Assembly: GCF_010692325.1 (NCBI RefSeq)
Contig: NZ_JAAHHW010000005.1
Span: forward strand, 152,251-216,250
DNA from: Moorena sp. SIO3I8
Lineage (GTDB): Bacteria > Cyanobacteriota > Cyanobacteriia > Cyanobacteriales > Coleofasciculaceae
DNA: 64,000 nucleotides
Reading direction: 5' to 3'
The translations under genes and the position numbers were made by a program. The first letter of the stretch is position 1, and every line of letters starts with the position of its first letter. The notes beneath the pieces were generated by a model. That model saw nothing but the letters and a program-made list of their open reading frames with translations. It searched no databases and was not told the DNA's origin. This document shows positions 30,201 to 39,018 of this stretch, in pieces.

Positions 30201-32018
30201 GAGTTGCCAAGACAAATGCCATCGCTGCTGAAGCTGATGACCAGAAAGTTCGGTTTCTGCAGCGATAATCACTGCCACATTTCCCCCCTCACTTAGTCCT
30301 GCATCGTTGATAGCACGCTCGGTTACCTTAAGCATTAGGAGTTGCTGAGGGTTGAGTGTCTCTGCTTCATTGGGCGGTATCTTAAACCGTAATGTATCAA
30401 TGTCAAAATCTTGGATGTAAGCGCCTAAGGGTGCTTTACCATCTGTAAAGCCATAGTGCTTGAGCAATTGCTCTTGCTCGTCGATTCCCTTCCAGCGTTG
30501 GTTAGGAAGGGGCATAAAATGCTGGGTTCCATCATAAATACTACGCTCAAACCCATCCAAGCCATCACAGGAGCCAAAAAAGCTGTCCATGCCCACAATC
30601 GCCATCTTAGTAGCGGGCACCGGTGTAGAGGCTTCCGGTTCAAAATCAGGAATTTCTTCGACCTGAGTCGATTGCTCAAGAATCAAATGAGCATTATTTC
30701 CCCCAAAACCGAAGGCATTGATGGCTGCCCGTTTAAGCGGTTTATTGTTTGGCCAGGGAGTTGCAGCTCGAACCACTTGCTCCGCTGCAATCACATTATT
30801 AGGAGAGCTGAGGGGAGTCGTTATATTAATGGTCGGGGGTATTACACCCTTAGACATACTCAAAATGACTTTAATCATGCTAGCCATACCAGCAGCAGTT
30901 AGCAGGTGACCCAAATTAGATTTGACAGAACCCACCAGCATAGATGCTTGATGCTGACCAAAGAAGGTATCTACAGAGCCTAATTCAGTGGTATCACCAA
31001 GGAAAGTACCAGTAGCATGGCATTCTAAGTAATCGATGCTCTTTGGACTAATGTTTGCCTCAGCATAAGCTCGTTTATAAGCTAAAATTTGGCCTCGGGG
31101 GTTCGGACTCAGCAGGTGCTTTCCCCGACCATCATTGGATAATCCGTTACCACAGATTGTGGCATAAATTTGATCACCATCTCGAATCGCGTCACTGTAG
31201 CGCTTGAGCACCACCATACCAATCCCATCGGCTGGGGTTAGACCTTTGGAAGATTGATCTAAGGGTCGGCTGATATCATGTTCAGGGTAACCCTGAACAC
31301 CAGAAAATAGCATCCGAACATAAATTGGATCGGCATGACTAATGGCTCCCGCTAACATCAAATCAGCTTTGTGGGATAGTAGGTAATGACTTGCCAATTT
31401 CACAGCATACAGTGATGAGGAACAGGCCGAGTCTAGGGTATAGTTAATATCGGATAGAGAAAAAGCTTGGGCGACTAACGCTGAGAGCACGCCAGAGTTC
31501 ATCCCATTATACAGAGATAATTTGGCAGATTTCGGTAATTTTGCCAACTGGAAGTTTTGATTCTGCAAAAGCTCCCTAAGTGCAGCTTCGATAGTGTGCT
31601 GATAAATCGATCCAAAGAGTTCATTCGAGAGTGGAGTAAGGCTTGAGAGATTACCCAAAATTACACCACACTTTGAGAGCACACTGTCATTGCTCAAATA
31701 CTTACTGTCTTGTAGTGCTTGTTTGGCAACATACAGGCACCTTTGGAAGAGAGGATCTAACCCTTCCAGAAGTTCTGACGGCAAGTTGTATCCAGTGACA
31801 TCAAACGTAAAATCTCGGATATATCCTCCCATTAAGGAGTAGGTTTTATCCGGTTGATTTTTTAATGGATTAAAAAATTTTTCCGGATCAATTCCCATAT
31901 CCTCCTCAGTTAATAAGGAAGTGGAATCTTTTTGGCTAATCAGATTCTGCCAGAATTCTTCTGGAGTTTTGGCATCAGGGAAAAGGCAAGATAATCCAAT
32001 TATTGCTATTTTATCCAT
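27270..32018 (-). CDS. Polyketide/PUFA-type synthase: ketosynthase, chain-length factor, acyltransferase (HglC-like)
   Basis: 1582 residues. KS domain at about 1-450 with an intact Cys199 (DSACSSS), His334 and His371 triad. A second KS-fold domain at about 470-930 has Glu671 where the active cysteine should be (GAGENST), so it is a chain-length factor. An acyltransferase at about 1045-1400 has Ser1150 in GYSLGE. The last 150 residues are linker-like, ending in a helix (HAAFLRNQQESLKQIGDIIQHQ) typical of this family. The order KS-CLF-AT is that of HglC in heterocyst glycolipid synthesis and related to PfaC. No carrier domain is present. It makes long acyl chains together with KR-DH and PfaD partners. 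Confidence 0.9.
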   Translation of the reverse strand: MDKIAIIGLSCLFPDAKTPEEFWQNLISQKDSTSLLTEEDMGIDPEKFFNPLKNQPDKTYSLMGGYIRDFTFDVTGYNLPSELLEGLDPLFQRCLYVAKQALQDSKYLSNDSVLSKCGVILGNLSSLTPLSNELFGSIYQHTIEAALRELLQNQNFQLAKLPKSAKLSLYNGMNSGVLSALVAQAFSLSDINYTLDSACSSSLYAVKLASHYLLSHKADLMLAGAISHADPIYVRMLFSGVQGYPEHDISRPLDQSSKGLTPADGIGMVVLKRYSDAIRDGDQIYATICGNGLSNDGRGKHLLSPNPRGQILAYKRAYAEANISPKSIDYLECHATGTFLGDTTELGSVDTFFGQHQASMLVGSVKSNLGHLLTAAGMASMIKVILSMSKGVIPPTINITTPLSSPNNVIAAEQVVRAATPWPNNKPLKRAAINAFGFGGNNAHLILEQSTQVEEIPDFEPEASTPVPATKMAIVGMDSFFGSCDGLDGFERSIYDGTQHFMPLPNQRWKGIDEQEQLLKHYGFTDGKAPLGAYIQDFDIDTLRFKIPPNEAETLNPQQLLMLKVTERAINDAGLSEGGNVAVIIAAETELSGHQLQQRWHLSWQLKEGFVETNQSSASEAIDTLESIVKDSIHHQAKTSDYLGYLGVITASRISALWDFNGLSFTLGAGENSTFKALETAQLLLAAGEVDAVVVGAVDLAGSVENVLLRNQLAKVNTGVNTLSYDQNTNGWMVGEGAGAVVLKRLDTAKQEQDRIYAVIDAMSLVQGRDPSDQVNPFPQPPLAEAVIQACQQAHTQADITPGDIGYLEVFGSGVAQEDQAEIRGLTQAYQTAKADLSCAMGSVKANIGHTYAASGIASLIKTALCLYHRYIPGTPQWTGPKMPEVWQGSPFYVASASRPWFLAPESPKRVAAINGMGMDGTYSHIILSEEQSQCDRNSNYLEQTPFYLFPMAADGQSELLEQLHNLQQTIENSVSLSTAARQTFATFQKRSQAAYTLAILGHNNDELKREIQRAIKGIPKAFDTGKDWQTPMGSYFTAKPLAKRGTVAFVYPGAFNSYIGLGQNIFRLFPKVYEEADKHIASMAAMLRERLFYPRSLNSLSRKQLEVLEKQLLDDSHSMLISGMGFVRLLTIIMRDYFQVQAQSTFGYSLGELSMMIGQSVWSNYDQAIDGLSSSEIFRRRLSGPKNAVREYWGLPQGNDDQHKQIWSTYVLITPVFQVVEYLKHENRVYLTHINTPKEVVIAGDPQACRRLIDTLKCDAFRPPADDVLHCDAMASEYHELARLTSLPIGSQPETIFYSAAEYKPITLESHAIGHAIAKGLCQPLDFPRLIKQVYDNGAKIFVEVGAGSTCSRWIGENLKDKEHVTVSLNKRGSNDHTSIVKALAKLVSHQVSLDLSALYTQEPENAGQRRSMFKTITLGGSRIKSTILSNTNQEIVEALSSNVLIHKTWEQPQTLPNFEASEPVTLSNVHSTVLNHENSANRAFEHSVTSTEKLNDDQPIKIQLENNYSLELAQKSNNLMLGVNFSELQKNQYENLSYNTSHITKNHAAFLRNQQESLKQIGDIIQHQVTFSKQLLDSDS

Positions 32019-32097
32019 AGATAATTTTTCACAAAAAAAATAATCAGTTGATTTGAAAAAGTATAGTGAGGGTATTCAATTAATTTCTATTATAAAA

Positions 32098-33837
32098 TTA
32101 TATGCCCTTTGTTCCAATAGGATAAATAGTTCCTTTCCAGCCAAGCCAACGGGAGTATATTTGTCCTTCACGATTATGAGCTATGATATCAACAATGACA
32201 TTTTTATTGACTTTAGATTTTAGTTCCGTAGATACATAAAAGGTTTCTCCCGGTGGAATCATGGCAAATTGTTCAAATTTTTCCGATTGGGCAGGTAACA
32301 ATTCCTCTTGATGAAAATAATAAATCAAAATTCCAGTAGGGTGTGTCTTAAGATCAGCGATGTAGGGATTGAAATTTTGAATGGTAAACTGCCCTTGTTG
32401 TCGGTCACTAATAGATGACCAAGCACAGGCTGCAGTAATTTTTGTAGGAGTCAGATTCAAAACCTGTTTCACACCCCAAAAAGAAGGGCCATGAAATAAG
32501 GAAGATTCTTCACTTTGATATAATGATGATGGAATCTGTTCAGTAATTTTATAATCTTCCTCAACGTTAGCATTATCATAAATGGGAGCAGTAGGAATTT
32601 CTCTGACCAGCTTAATCTGAACCCGATAATGCTCATGATAAGGAATTTTACTTTCTTCTTTTTTCGTCCGTATTTTTGCTTCAAATTCTATTGAACCGTC
32701 ATTGGTCTTAGCAATTTCTTTCAAATCCAGAATATATTCCCTTGCCAGAGTATGATTGAAAATAATCCCTTTAAAGAACTTGAAATTTGTGTAACTGAAG
32801 AATTTGTAACCGGGATAGAGTTGTTCACAGGTATTAATAATCCATCCTACGGCACAAGTAGCTGGCAATACTGGATAACCGCCAATGACGTGATCTTGTA
32901 AAAAGGGATTAGCGTCCACTGTCAACTTGCGGCGAATACGATAGGTTCGTAACTCAGGGTTTAACTCCCCTAACATCGGTTCCAGTGGAGTGCCAATCAC
33001 CACTTGCGCCGTGTCCTGATTGGCACTATCCAGTTCTTTAACTAGCATGTTTGTCCCCACTGGGATCGGAATAATTTCAATGTTGCGCTTAGCAAACGCT
33101 TTCTTGAGTTCGGAAGTCACCATACCACTGTCCCAAGGTCCCCAATTGATGGCAACCACATGGCAGGAGGGATGGTGTTGCTTGACCAGATGAGCTGATT
33201 TGTTGAGAATTTCATTTGCGATCGCATAATCCGACTGACCGATATTTCCGTAAAAACCAGCTACAGAGGAAAATAGAACTAAATAATCCAGTTGACCTGG
33301 GCTGACACAACTCAGCAGATTTTGGAAACCCTTTACTTTGGTAGCATAAACCCTCTCAAAATCTTGTTCCGATTTCTTTTCAATTAATTTATCCGCTAAA
33401 ACCCCTGCTCCGTGGATAATACCGGTAATTGGACCCATGCGCTCAACCACAGTCGCCAGCTTTTGCTGTAAGGCTAGAGCATCGGTTACATCAACATCAA
33501 TATAGTCTGCCTGACCGCCTGCTTCTTCAATTGCCAAGAGAGTTTTGTGAATTTCTCGACTTGAAACAATTGTCTTAAATACCCGTTGTAATTCCATGGG
33601 GGTAGGCTTCTGTCCTTGGGCAAGGATATTGTTCATAATCCGTTTTTTCAATTCAGATTCATTAAAACAATCCTTTGCCCAATCTGGTTCATCTGTCATG
33701 ATTGATGAACGACCCAGTAGGATAAATTTGCATGGTTGTTGCTGTGCTATCCGAATCACGCACTCAGCGGTAATGCCTTTTGCTCCCCCACTGACAAGAA
33801 ACACTGATGATTGACTGATTTGAATTGTTTGGATCAT
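32098..33837 (-). CDS. Ketoreductase-dehydratase protein of the PUFA/Hgl type
   Basis: About 579 residues from the ATG at 33837 (GGGA upstream); the frame extends four codons to a TTG. The N-terminal half is a PKS ketoreductase with GGAKGI in the NADPH site, FSSVAGFYGN and the SDYAIAN catalytic tyrosine/asparagine region. The C-terminal half is a hotdog dehydratase with the motif HVIGGYPVLP, followed by the usual family region. It would reduce and dehydrate the 3-keto chain made by the KS. Related HglD-type proteins carry similar domains. No carrier domain was seen. It is 79 bases upstream of the KS-CLF-AT gene. Confidence 0.87.
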   Translation of the reverse strand: MIQTIQISQSSVFLVSGGAKGITAECVIRIAQQQPCKFILLGRSSIMTDEPDWAKDCFNESELKKRIMNNILAQGQKPTPMELQRVFKTIVSSREIHKTLLAIEEAGGQADYIDVDVTDALALQQKLATVVERMGPITGIIHGAGVLADKLIEKKSEQDFERVYATKVKGFQNLLSCVSPGQLDYLVLFSSVAGFYGNIGQSDYAIANEILNKSAHLVKQHHPSCHVVAINWGPWDSGMVTSELKKAFAKRNIEIIPIPVGTNMLVKELDSANQDTAQVVIGTPLEPMLGELNPELRTYRIRRKLTVDANPFLQDHVIGGYPVLPATCAVGWIINTCEQLYPGYKFFSYTNFKFFKGIIFNHTLAREYILDLKEIAKTNDGSIEFEAKIRTKKEESKIPYHEHYRVQIKLVREIPTAPIYDNANVEEDYKITEQIPSSLYQSEESSLFHGPSFWGVKQVLNLTPTKITAACAWSSISDRQQGQFTIQNFNPYIADLKTHPTGILIYYFHQEELLPAQSEKFEQFAMIPPGETFYVSTELKSKVNKNVIVDIIAHNREGQIYSRWLGWKGTIYPIGTKGI

Positions 33838-33943
33838 AAAGTTTCCCAATAATTTTATAATTAATTAATTGATAAATAGTTATGATTATTTAACTCTCAT
33901 TGTCACGGGTGTCCAACTAGCCTTTGTGGCACTCCCTTAGGGG

Positions 33944-35290
33944 TCAAGCTACATTGGCTGAGCAAGCCTCCATAAGACACGACAGGAAATTGTTAGTAAA
34001 TATTTCCATCGTCTCCTTACTGATTGATGGCTCAGAAAAAATAAAATTTAAAATCATTTTTTCGTTAAAGGTTGTAACATCAAGCAATACACTTCCTCCA
34101 CGGGCTCTGTTGGCTGCTGCAAAGCTGATTTATTCTAGTGTAAATAAACCATAGCTATTAGGTATATTAACTTTGCCAATATTGCTTATAGATACGGTTG
34201 ATGAGCCTCGATTAGAGTTACTAAATAACTTCTTAGTCAAGGCTGTAATTATCAACAGAACTCTAAATACATTCACTCCCTTCAAACGATATTTGATCTG
34301 TTTTTTAACATTCCGAGCTAAATCCCAAAATGATAAATTGCTTTGTAAGGTGTGATATGAGGTAACACCTGAAACTACCATCCCCATGACCTCATCACTG
34401 ACCACTGGTTCCAAGCGTCTGCGCAAATCAACATAGGATAGGCAACTGACAGACAACCTTTTTTTATTATTTGCTGTGATGCTTTTAGCAGCACTCAACA
34501 GCATCGCCCCACACAGGGCACCGTGTACTGTTGTCTTTTCCTTTTTGCAACGATTGATTAACTGTTGGGTTAATCCTTTGTCTAAGGATTTTTGCACCAT
34601 ACCACAACGGCGTAAATTAATGGGTACGGACTTTTCAAAGCTGAGAGTTTTTGGTCGATTCCAAACCTGATTAAAAATTATTCGTAATAATATAAATGAT
34701 CTATGCCAAATCCCTTGGAATCCCCTCGTTGATATAGGAATTAACCTATCTATGGGTGGGAGTATGGGCAAGGGAAGTACTGAATTTATTGGTTCCCCAC
34801 AGTGAATTTTCTGGCAGTAGGTCAAAATTGCTGAGTGCAATTGGACACAAGATAAGGCGTCTGATATAGCGTGGTGGGTTGATGTAATCAGATAGCTCGC
34901 ACTATTTTCACTCTCAGCACGAACTAGCACTGCCCGCATCAAACCTTTATCACTCTCAATTCCCTGATTCAGCTCTTCGTGAACAACCTCTTGCCAGTGT
35001 TCGTTGTAGAGATTTTCAACCACACGCAAAGGAATCTTGGACACCCCTCCAGTTTTAAACCAGAGATTATCTAACGAGCCAACAATACGACAGTTAAGAC
35101 AAGGGTAACGGTCTTGAATCAGGTCAAGAGCTTGTCTAAGAATTTCTTCACTCAGAGGTCCTTTGATGCGACTCATCGTTACTACAGAACTCGATGTAGC
35201 AAGGCGATTTAAGATTTCCGTCCCTTCCTCGACAGGAAGTAGCTTTCTGTTTAGGGTGTCTCCTGGGGAAATTTGCGACATTGTTAACAT
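33944..35290 (-). pseudogene. Condensation-type acyltransferase (PapA5-like) interrupted by an in-frame TAA
   Basis: The first 386 codons encode a condensation/acyltransferase fold with HHAISD (residues 139-144) as the HHxxxD active site. The frame stops at TAA 34130-34132 just after GLFTLE. The same frame then continues for 61 codons with strongly family-like sequence (ISFAAANRARGGS, MILNFIFSEPSIS) to a TGA at 33944. One base change would restore a protein of about 448 residues. Enzymes of this family move acyl chains from a carrier to an alcohol or amine, so this could release the polyketide chain. AAGGAG precedes the ATG. Sequencing error, recent nonsense mutation and read-through are all possible. 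Confidence 0.8.
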
Positions 35291-35355
35291 ATTACTCCTT
35301 GCAGGTTAGCATTCCTCAAATCAGCGCCTAGTAGATGTGCACCCGATAGATCATC
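35284..35355 (-). pseudogene. C-terminal fragment of a pentapeptide-repeat gene
   Basis: A frame offset from the Dus fragment reads DLSGAHLLGADLRNANLQG and then a TAA at 35284-35286. This is the A(D/N)LxG pattern of pentapeptide-repeat proteins. It has no start of its own and joins the Dus fragment at about 35350, so it is the leftover 3' end of a deleted gene. Its end overlaps the ATG of the acyltransferase. Confidence 0.7.
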
Positions 35356-35597
35356 GGTTTTTCTAATGGGTCTACCTCCATAATCTTGGGCAATTCTCGG
35401 AGATACTTTAACTGGCTAGCATGAACCATTTCGGTATACATCATCGACTCAGTGGCGTAGCGACGCACTAGGCGACGAAATACCAAGTCGGTTACTCCAG
35501 ACAGGGGTGACTGTAAAACCCGGCTGTTGACCTCAACCGAGCCAATTTTAAGGGGTGACGCTAACCGTTTTTGTAATTGTGGAGATAGAACTGCCAT
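35328..35597 (-). pseudogene. 5' fragment of a tRNA-dihydrouridine synthase gene
   Basis: The 89 residues match the N-terminus of Dus flavoenzymes: LKIGSVEVNSRVLQSPLSGVTD, then YTEMVHASQLKYLRELPKI. Intact Dus proteins are about 320-350 residues, so the FMN-binding barrel and catalytic region are gone. The frame ends in eight or so unrelated residues where the pentapeptide-repeat fragment begins. It lies at the head of the lipid cluster and marks a deletion or recombination junction. Confidence 0.8.
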
Positions 35598-36512
35598 GGG
35601 TAATGGTGCTGTTTCCGTCGTGATCGCCCTTATTAATAGATAATTGATGCTTTAAAGATACTATAGTGCTGATTATACTTAGCTGATCATACTTATCAGG
35701 TAAAGTCAAGTTTCTTACCCCTATTCCCTACTCCCTACTCCCTACTCCCTACCCGGTTTCAGTTTCCTCCACTACTCTCAAGACGGCAAACACAACTGAT
35801 TTTTTACGGTTCACACCAATCCCAACAGCAGTTAATTTTCGTAAATTAGACACAGGCAAGGCAAGAAAAACGGATAAGGAAAAAAGCAGACATGGGTTTT
35901 GACCATAGCAGTCCTAATTGAAACGTGACGGAAATCAGAACTCTGGGTGGATTCTTCCCCAACTTCGGTGATCTTCCCTATGTTCCGACTATCACACCTA
36001 ATCGAAAATGGCGCTGATTAACCATAACTTTTTTCTTTCCTGCTGCCCCTTGACCGAGAAAATCAGTAGATAATCGGTTATCGAAGAGGGGAGTTTGTTC
36101 GCGTAGCGTGGCCTTTGGCCAGGGTAAAATTCATCCCCGTCCTCTTAGGTCGGGGATGAATTTTACCCTCAATGGCGTTAATAAACGAAAAAACTGGGTA
36201 TCAATCCTACCCGGCTACCCCCGGAACGAGGGAAAGTTACGCCCATGGAGTTAACAGCCACTTAGTTGGTTGTGCCTGGGAATCCCCATCCTCTTAGGTT
36301 GGGGAGGTTCAATCAATAGAGAACCGTCCCATCTTAGGTTCGGGAAACCACCCTTCATTAGACTGGCAAATAAAGTTCAGTATAAATAATGGTAATCCAA
36401 CCGATGGTATAAAAACTGGCAACGGTTATTCCTTGAACCAATCTGACGGATCCTTCTCTAATCCTCTCCTACCCTACCAGTATTTGTAGTTATAGGCACC
36501 CGGAACACTCTT
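35598..36512. other. Long spacer upstream of dnaK with hairpin repeats
   Basis: No gene is visible in 915 bases. It includes a CTACTCC heptamer run (about 35725-35755), three related hairpins sharing a CTTAGGT loop (36121-36169, about 36286-36312 and about 36332-36350) and a GCGTAGCGTGGCC dispersed motif at about 36102. No CIRCE-type heat-shock operator was seen before dnaK. Confidence 0.6.
36121..36169. repeat. 19-bp hairpin with CTTAGGT loop
   Basis: Arms 36121-36139 and 36151-36169 are perfectly complementary around an 11-base loop. Two shorter hairpins with the same loop word (CCCCATCCTCTTAGGTTGGGG and CCCATCTTAGGTTCGGG) follow within 180 bases. This resembles the hairpin ends of IS200/IS605-type elements or a related non-autonomous repeat. 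Confidence 0.7.
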
Positions 36513-38423
36513 ATGGCAAAAGTTGTTGGAATTGACTTAGGTACAACAAACTCCTGTGTAGCAGTAATGGAAGGTGGTAAACCCACGGTTATTGCTAATG
36601 CAGAAGGTTTTCGGACAACCCCTTCAGTCGTAGCTTATGCCAAAAATGGCGATCGCTTAGTGGGTCAAATTGCTAAGCGTCAGGCGGTGATGAACCCCGA
36701 AAACACTTTTTATTCAGTCAAACGCTTCATTGGACGTAGATACAGTGAAGTCACCAACGAGGCTACCGAAGTATCTTACAAAACTCTCAAGGTTGGTGAT
36801 AATGTCAAGCTAGATAGCCCAGCTCAAGGAAAGCAATTTGCGCCAGAAGAGATATCAGCTCAGGTGCTGCGCAAGCTGGTTGATGATGCTAGCAAGTATC
36901 TTGGGGAAACCGTTACCCAAGCCGTCATTACTGTGCCAGCTTACTTCAATGACTCCCAGCGTCAAGCTACTAAGGCAGCGGGTAAGATTGCTGGTGTTGA
37001 AGTGCTGCGAATTATCAACGAACCGACCGCAGCGTCTCTGGCTTATGGTTTAGACAAGAAGAGCAACGAAACTATCCTGGTGTTTGACTTGGGTGGTGGT
37101 ACCTTTGACGTCTCTATTCTAGAAGTAGGTGACGGGGTATTTGAAGTGTTAGCTACTTCTGGTGACACTCACCTCGGTGGTGATGACTTCGATAAGAAAA
37201 TTGTTGATCACCTAGCCAAAGAGTTCCAAAGCGCAGAAGGGATTGACCTACGTAAGGACAAGCAAGCTCTACAACGTCTGACTGAAGCCGCAGAGAAAGC
37301 CAAGATTGAGTTGTCTAGCGTTATGCAAGCTGACATTAACTTGCCTTTCATCACGGCTACCCAAGAAGGGCCTAAGCACCTGGATATGACCTTGACTAGG
37401 GGTCAGTTTGAAGATATTTGCTCTGACTTAATCGACCGTTGCCGCATTCCGGTAGAGAATGCCATCAAGGATGCCAAACTCGATAAGAGTGCCATTGATG
37501 AGGTGGTCTTGGTTGGTGGTTCTACTCGGATCCCTGCAGTGCAACAGGTGGTCAAGAAGGTACTTGGCAAGGATCCTAACCAAACCGTTAACCCAGATGA
37601 AGTGGTAGCGGTAGGTGCTGCTATCCAAGGTGGTGTATTGGCTGGTGAAGTCAAGGATATCCTACTGTTGGATGTCACCCCCTTGTCCTTGGGTGTGGAA
37701 ACTCTCGGTGGCGTGATGACGAAACTGATTCCTCGCAACACCACTATCCCCACCAAGAAGTCAGAAACCTTCTCCACTGCTGTGGATGGTCAGACCAACG
37801 TAGAAATCCATGTTCTTCAGGGTGAGCGGGAAATGTCCTCTGACAACAAGAGTCTGGGAACCTTCAGATTGGATGGTATTCCCCCTGCACCCCGTGGCGT
37901 GCCTCAGATTGAGGTAACCTTTGACATTGATGCCAACGGTATCCTGAATGTTACCGCTAAGGACAAGGGCACTGGTAAGGAACAGTCGATCAACATTACT
38001 GGTGCATCCACCCTATCCGATCAGGAAGTAGACCGGATGGTTAAGGATGCTGAAGCTAATGCAGAGGCTGACCAAGAGCGTCGCGAGAAGATTGACCGTA
38101 AGAACCAAGCTGATTCTCTGACCTACCAGGCCGAGAAACAGATTAAAGAACTCGATGATAAATTGCCAGCAGCTGATAAGGAGAAGATCGAAGGGTTGAT
38201 CAAAGACCTGCGAGAGGCAATTGGCCAAGAGGATGATGAGAAAATCAAGACTCTGACCCCTGAGTTACAACAAGCTCTCTACAGTGTTAGTGCTAACCTG
38301 TATCAACAAGCTGAGGGGGCTGCTCAGCCTACTGATGCTGGCACACCAGGTCCTGATGCTGCTGCTTCTGGTAGCTCCGGTGGTGATGATGTCATTGACG
38401 CTGAGTTTTCTGAAAGCAAGTAG
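36513..38423 (+). CDS. dnaK: Molecular chaperone DnaK (Hsp70)
   Basis: The 636-residue protein starts with the phosphate loop [14 protein letters not shown] and has the Hsp70 signatures [14 protein letters not shown] and [15 protein letters not shown]. The substrate-binding domain and helical lid follow, and the C-terminus ends [12 protein letters not shown], close to the usual DVIDAEF motif. It refolds proteins with DnaJ and GrpE, which are not nearby. Cyanobacteria carry several dnaK copies; this has the typical DnaK2 length. A terminator follows. Confidence 0.98.
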   Translation: MAKVVGIDLGTTNSCVAVMEGGKPTVIANAEGFRTTPSVVAYAKNGDRLVGQIAKRQAVMNPENTFYSVKRFIGRRYSEVTNEATEVSYKTLKVGDNVKLDSPAQGKQFAPEEISAQVLRKLVDDASKYLGETVTQAVITVPAYFNDSQRQATKAAGKIAGVEVLRIINEPTAASLAYGLDKKSNETILVFDLGGGTFDVSILEVGDGVFEVLATSGDTHLGGDDFDKKIVDHLAKEFQSAEGIDLRKDKQALQRLTEAAEKAKIELSSVMQADINLPFITATQEGPKHLDMTLTRGQFEDICSDLIDRCRIPVENAIKDAKLDKSAIDEVVLVGGSTRIPAVQQVVKKVLGKDPNQTVNPDEVVAVGAAIQGGVLAGEVKDILLLDVTPLSLGVETLGGVMTKLIPRNTTIPTKKSETFSTAVDGQTNVEIHVLQGEREMSSDNKSLGTFRLDGIPPAPRGVPQIEVTFDIDANGILNVTAKDKGTGKEQSINITGASTLSDQEVDRMVKDAEANAEADQERREKIDRKNQADSLTYQAEKQIKELDDKLPAADKEKIEGLIKDLREAIGQEDDEKIKTLTPELQQALYSVSANLYQQAEGAAQPTDAGTPGPDAAASGSSGGDDVIDAEFSESK

Positions 38424-38550
38424 GGGTTTAGGTAAGCTATCAGCAGTCAGCGGTCAGCGGTCAGCTTGTTTTATTCAAAAACTGTTCCTGTAGCTTGCCC
38501 ATTAGCTGATAGCTGATAGCTTATAGTTGATCCCTGGCCAAAGTCTAATC

Positions 38551-38590
38551 AAGGTTGATGAGTGATAAAATGCTCATCAACCTTTTGTTT
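38551..38590 (+). terminator. Terminator after dnaK
   Basis: AAGGTTGATGAG (38551-38562) pairs with CTCATCAACCTT (38573-38584) around a 10-base loop, followed by TTGTTT. It lies about 130 bases after the stop, beyond a short stretch of CAGCGGTCAGCGGTCAGC-type repeat. Confidence 0.75.
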
Positions 38591-39018
38591 GTGGGATTTT
38601 AGGGAGTAGGGAGTAGGGAGTAGGGAGTAGGGAATAGGGAATAGGGAATAGGGAATAGGAAATAGGGAATAGGGAAAAAAATTATCACAATTACGACACG
38701 GATTGCTATATGATAAATTAGTAGCTAAAGTCTAGGCAAAAGGCAAAGGGCTAGAGGGAATAGTCGTCAGTTAGTAGAGTTTATTAAAAATAGGGTTATC
38801 AGTACTTTTGGCCAAATTAGTAAATATTTAAAGTAGTTTATATGTGACATTTTTAAACCATAAAAAATCCAACTTAAATAAACTTTTGCCTCTTGCCTCT
38901 TGCCTCTTGCCTCTTGCCTCTTATGAATTCCCGATTCCCGATTCCCTACTCCCTACTCCCTACTCCCTACTCCCTACTCCCTGCTCCCTAAAAACCTTAC
39001 CCAACTGAAAACCCTATT
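38591..39018. repeat. Spacer with several heptanucleotide arrays
   Basis: GGGAGTA then GGGAATA units run from about 38600 to 38676. TTGCCTC units run from 38886 to 38921, and GATTCCC then CTACTCC units from about 38928 to 38988. Between them the DNA is AT-rich without genes. Three different 7-base units within 430 bases is striking. Confidence 0.85.

Noticed and set aside
33924..34154. 76-codon plus-strand ORF
   Set aside because: It is antisense to the acyltransferase C-terminus, whose minus-strand frame shows clear family sequence.
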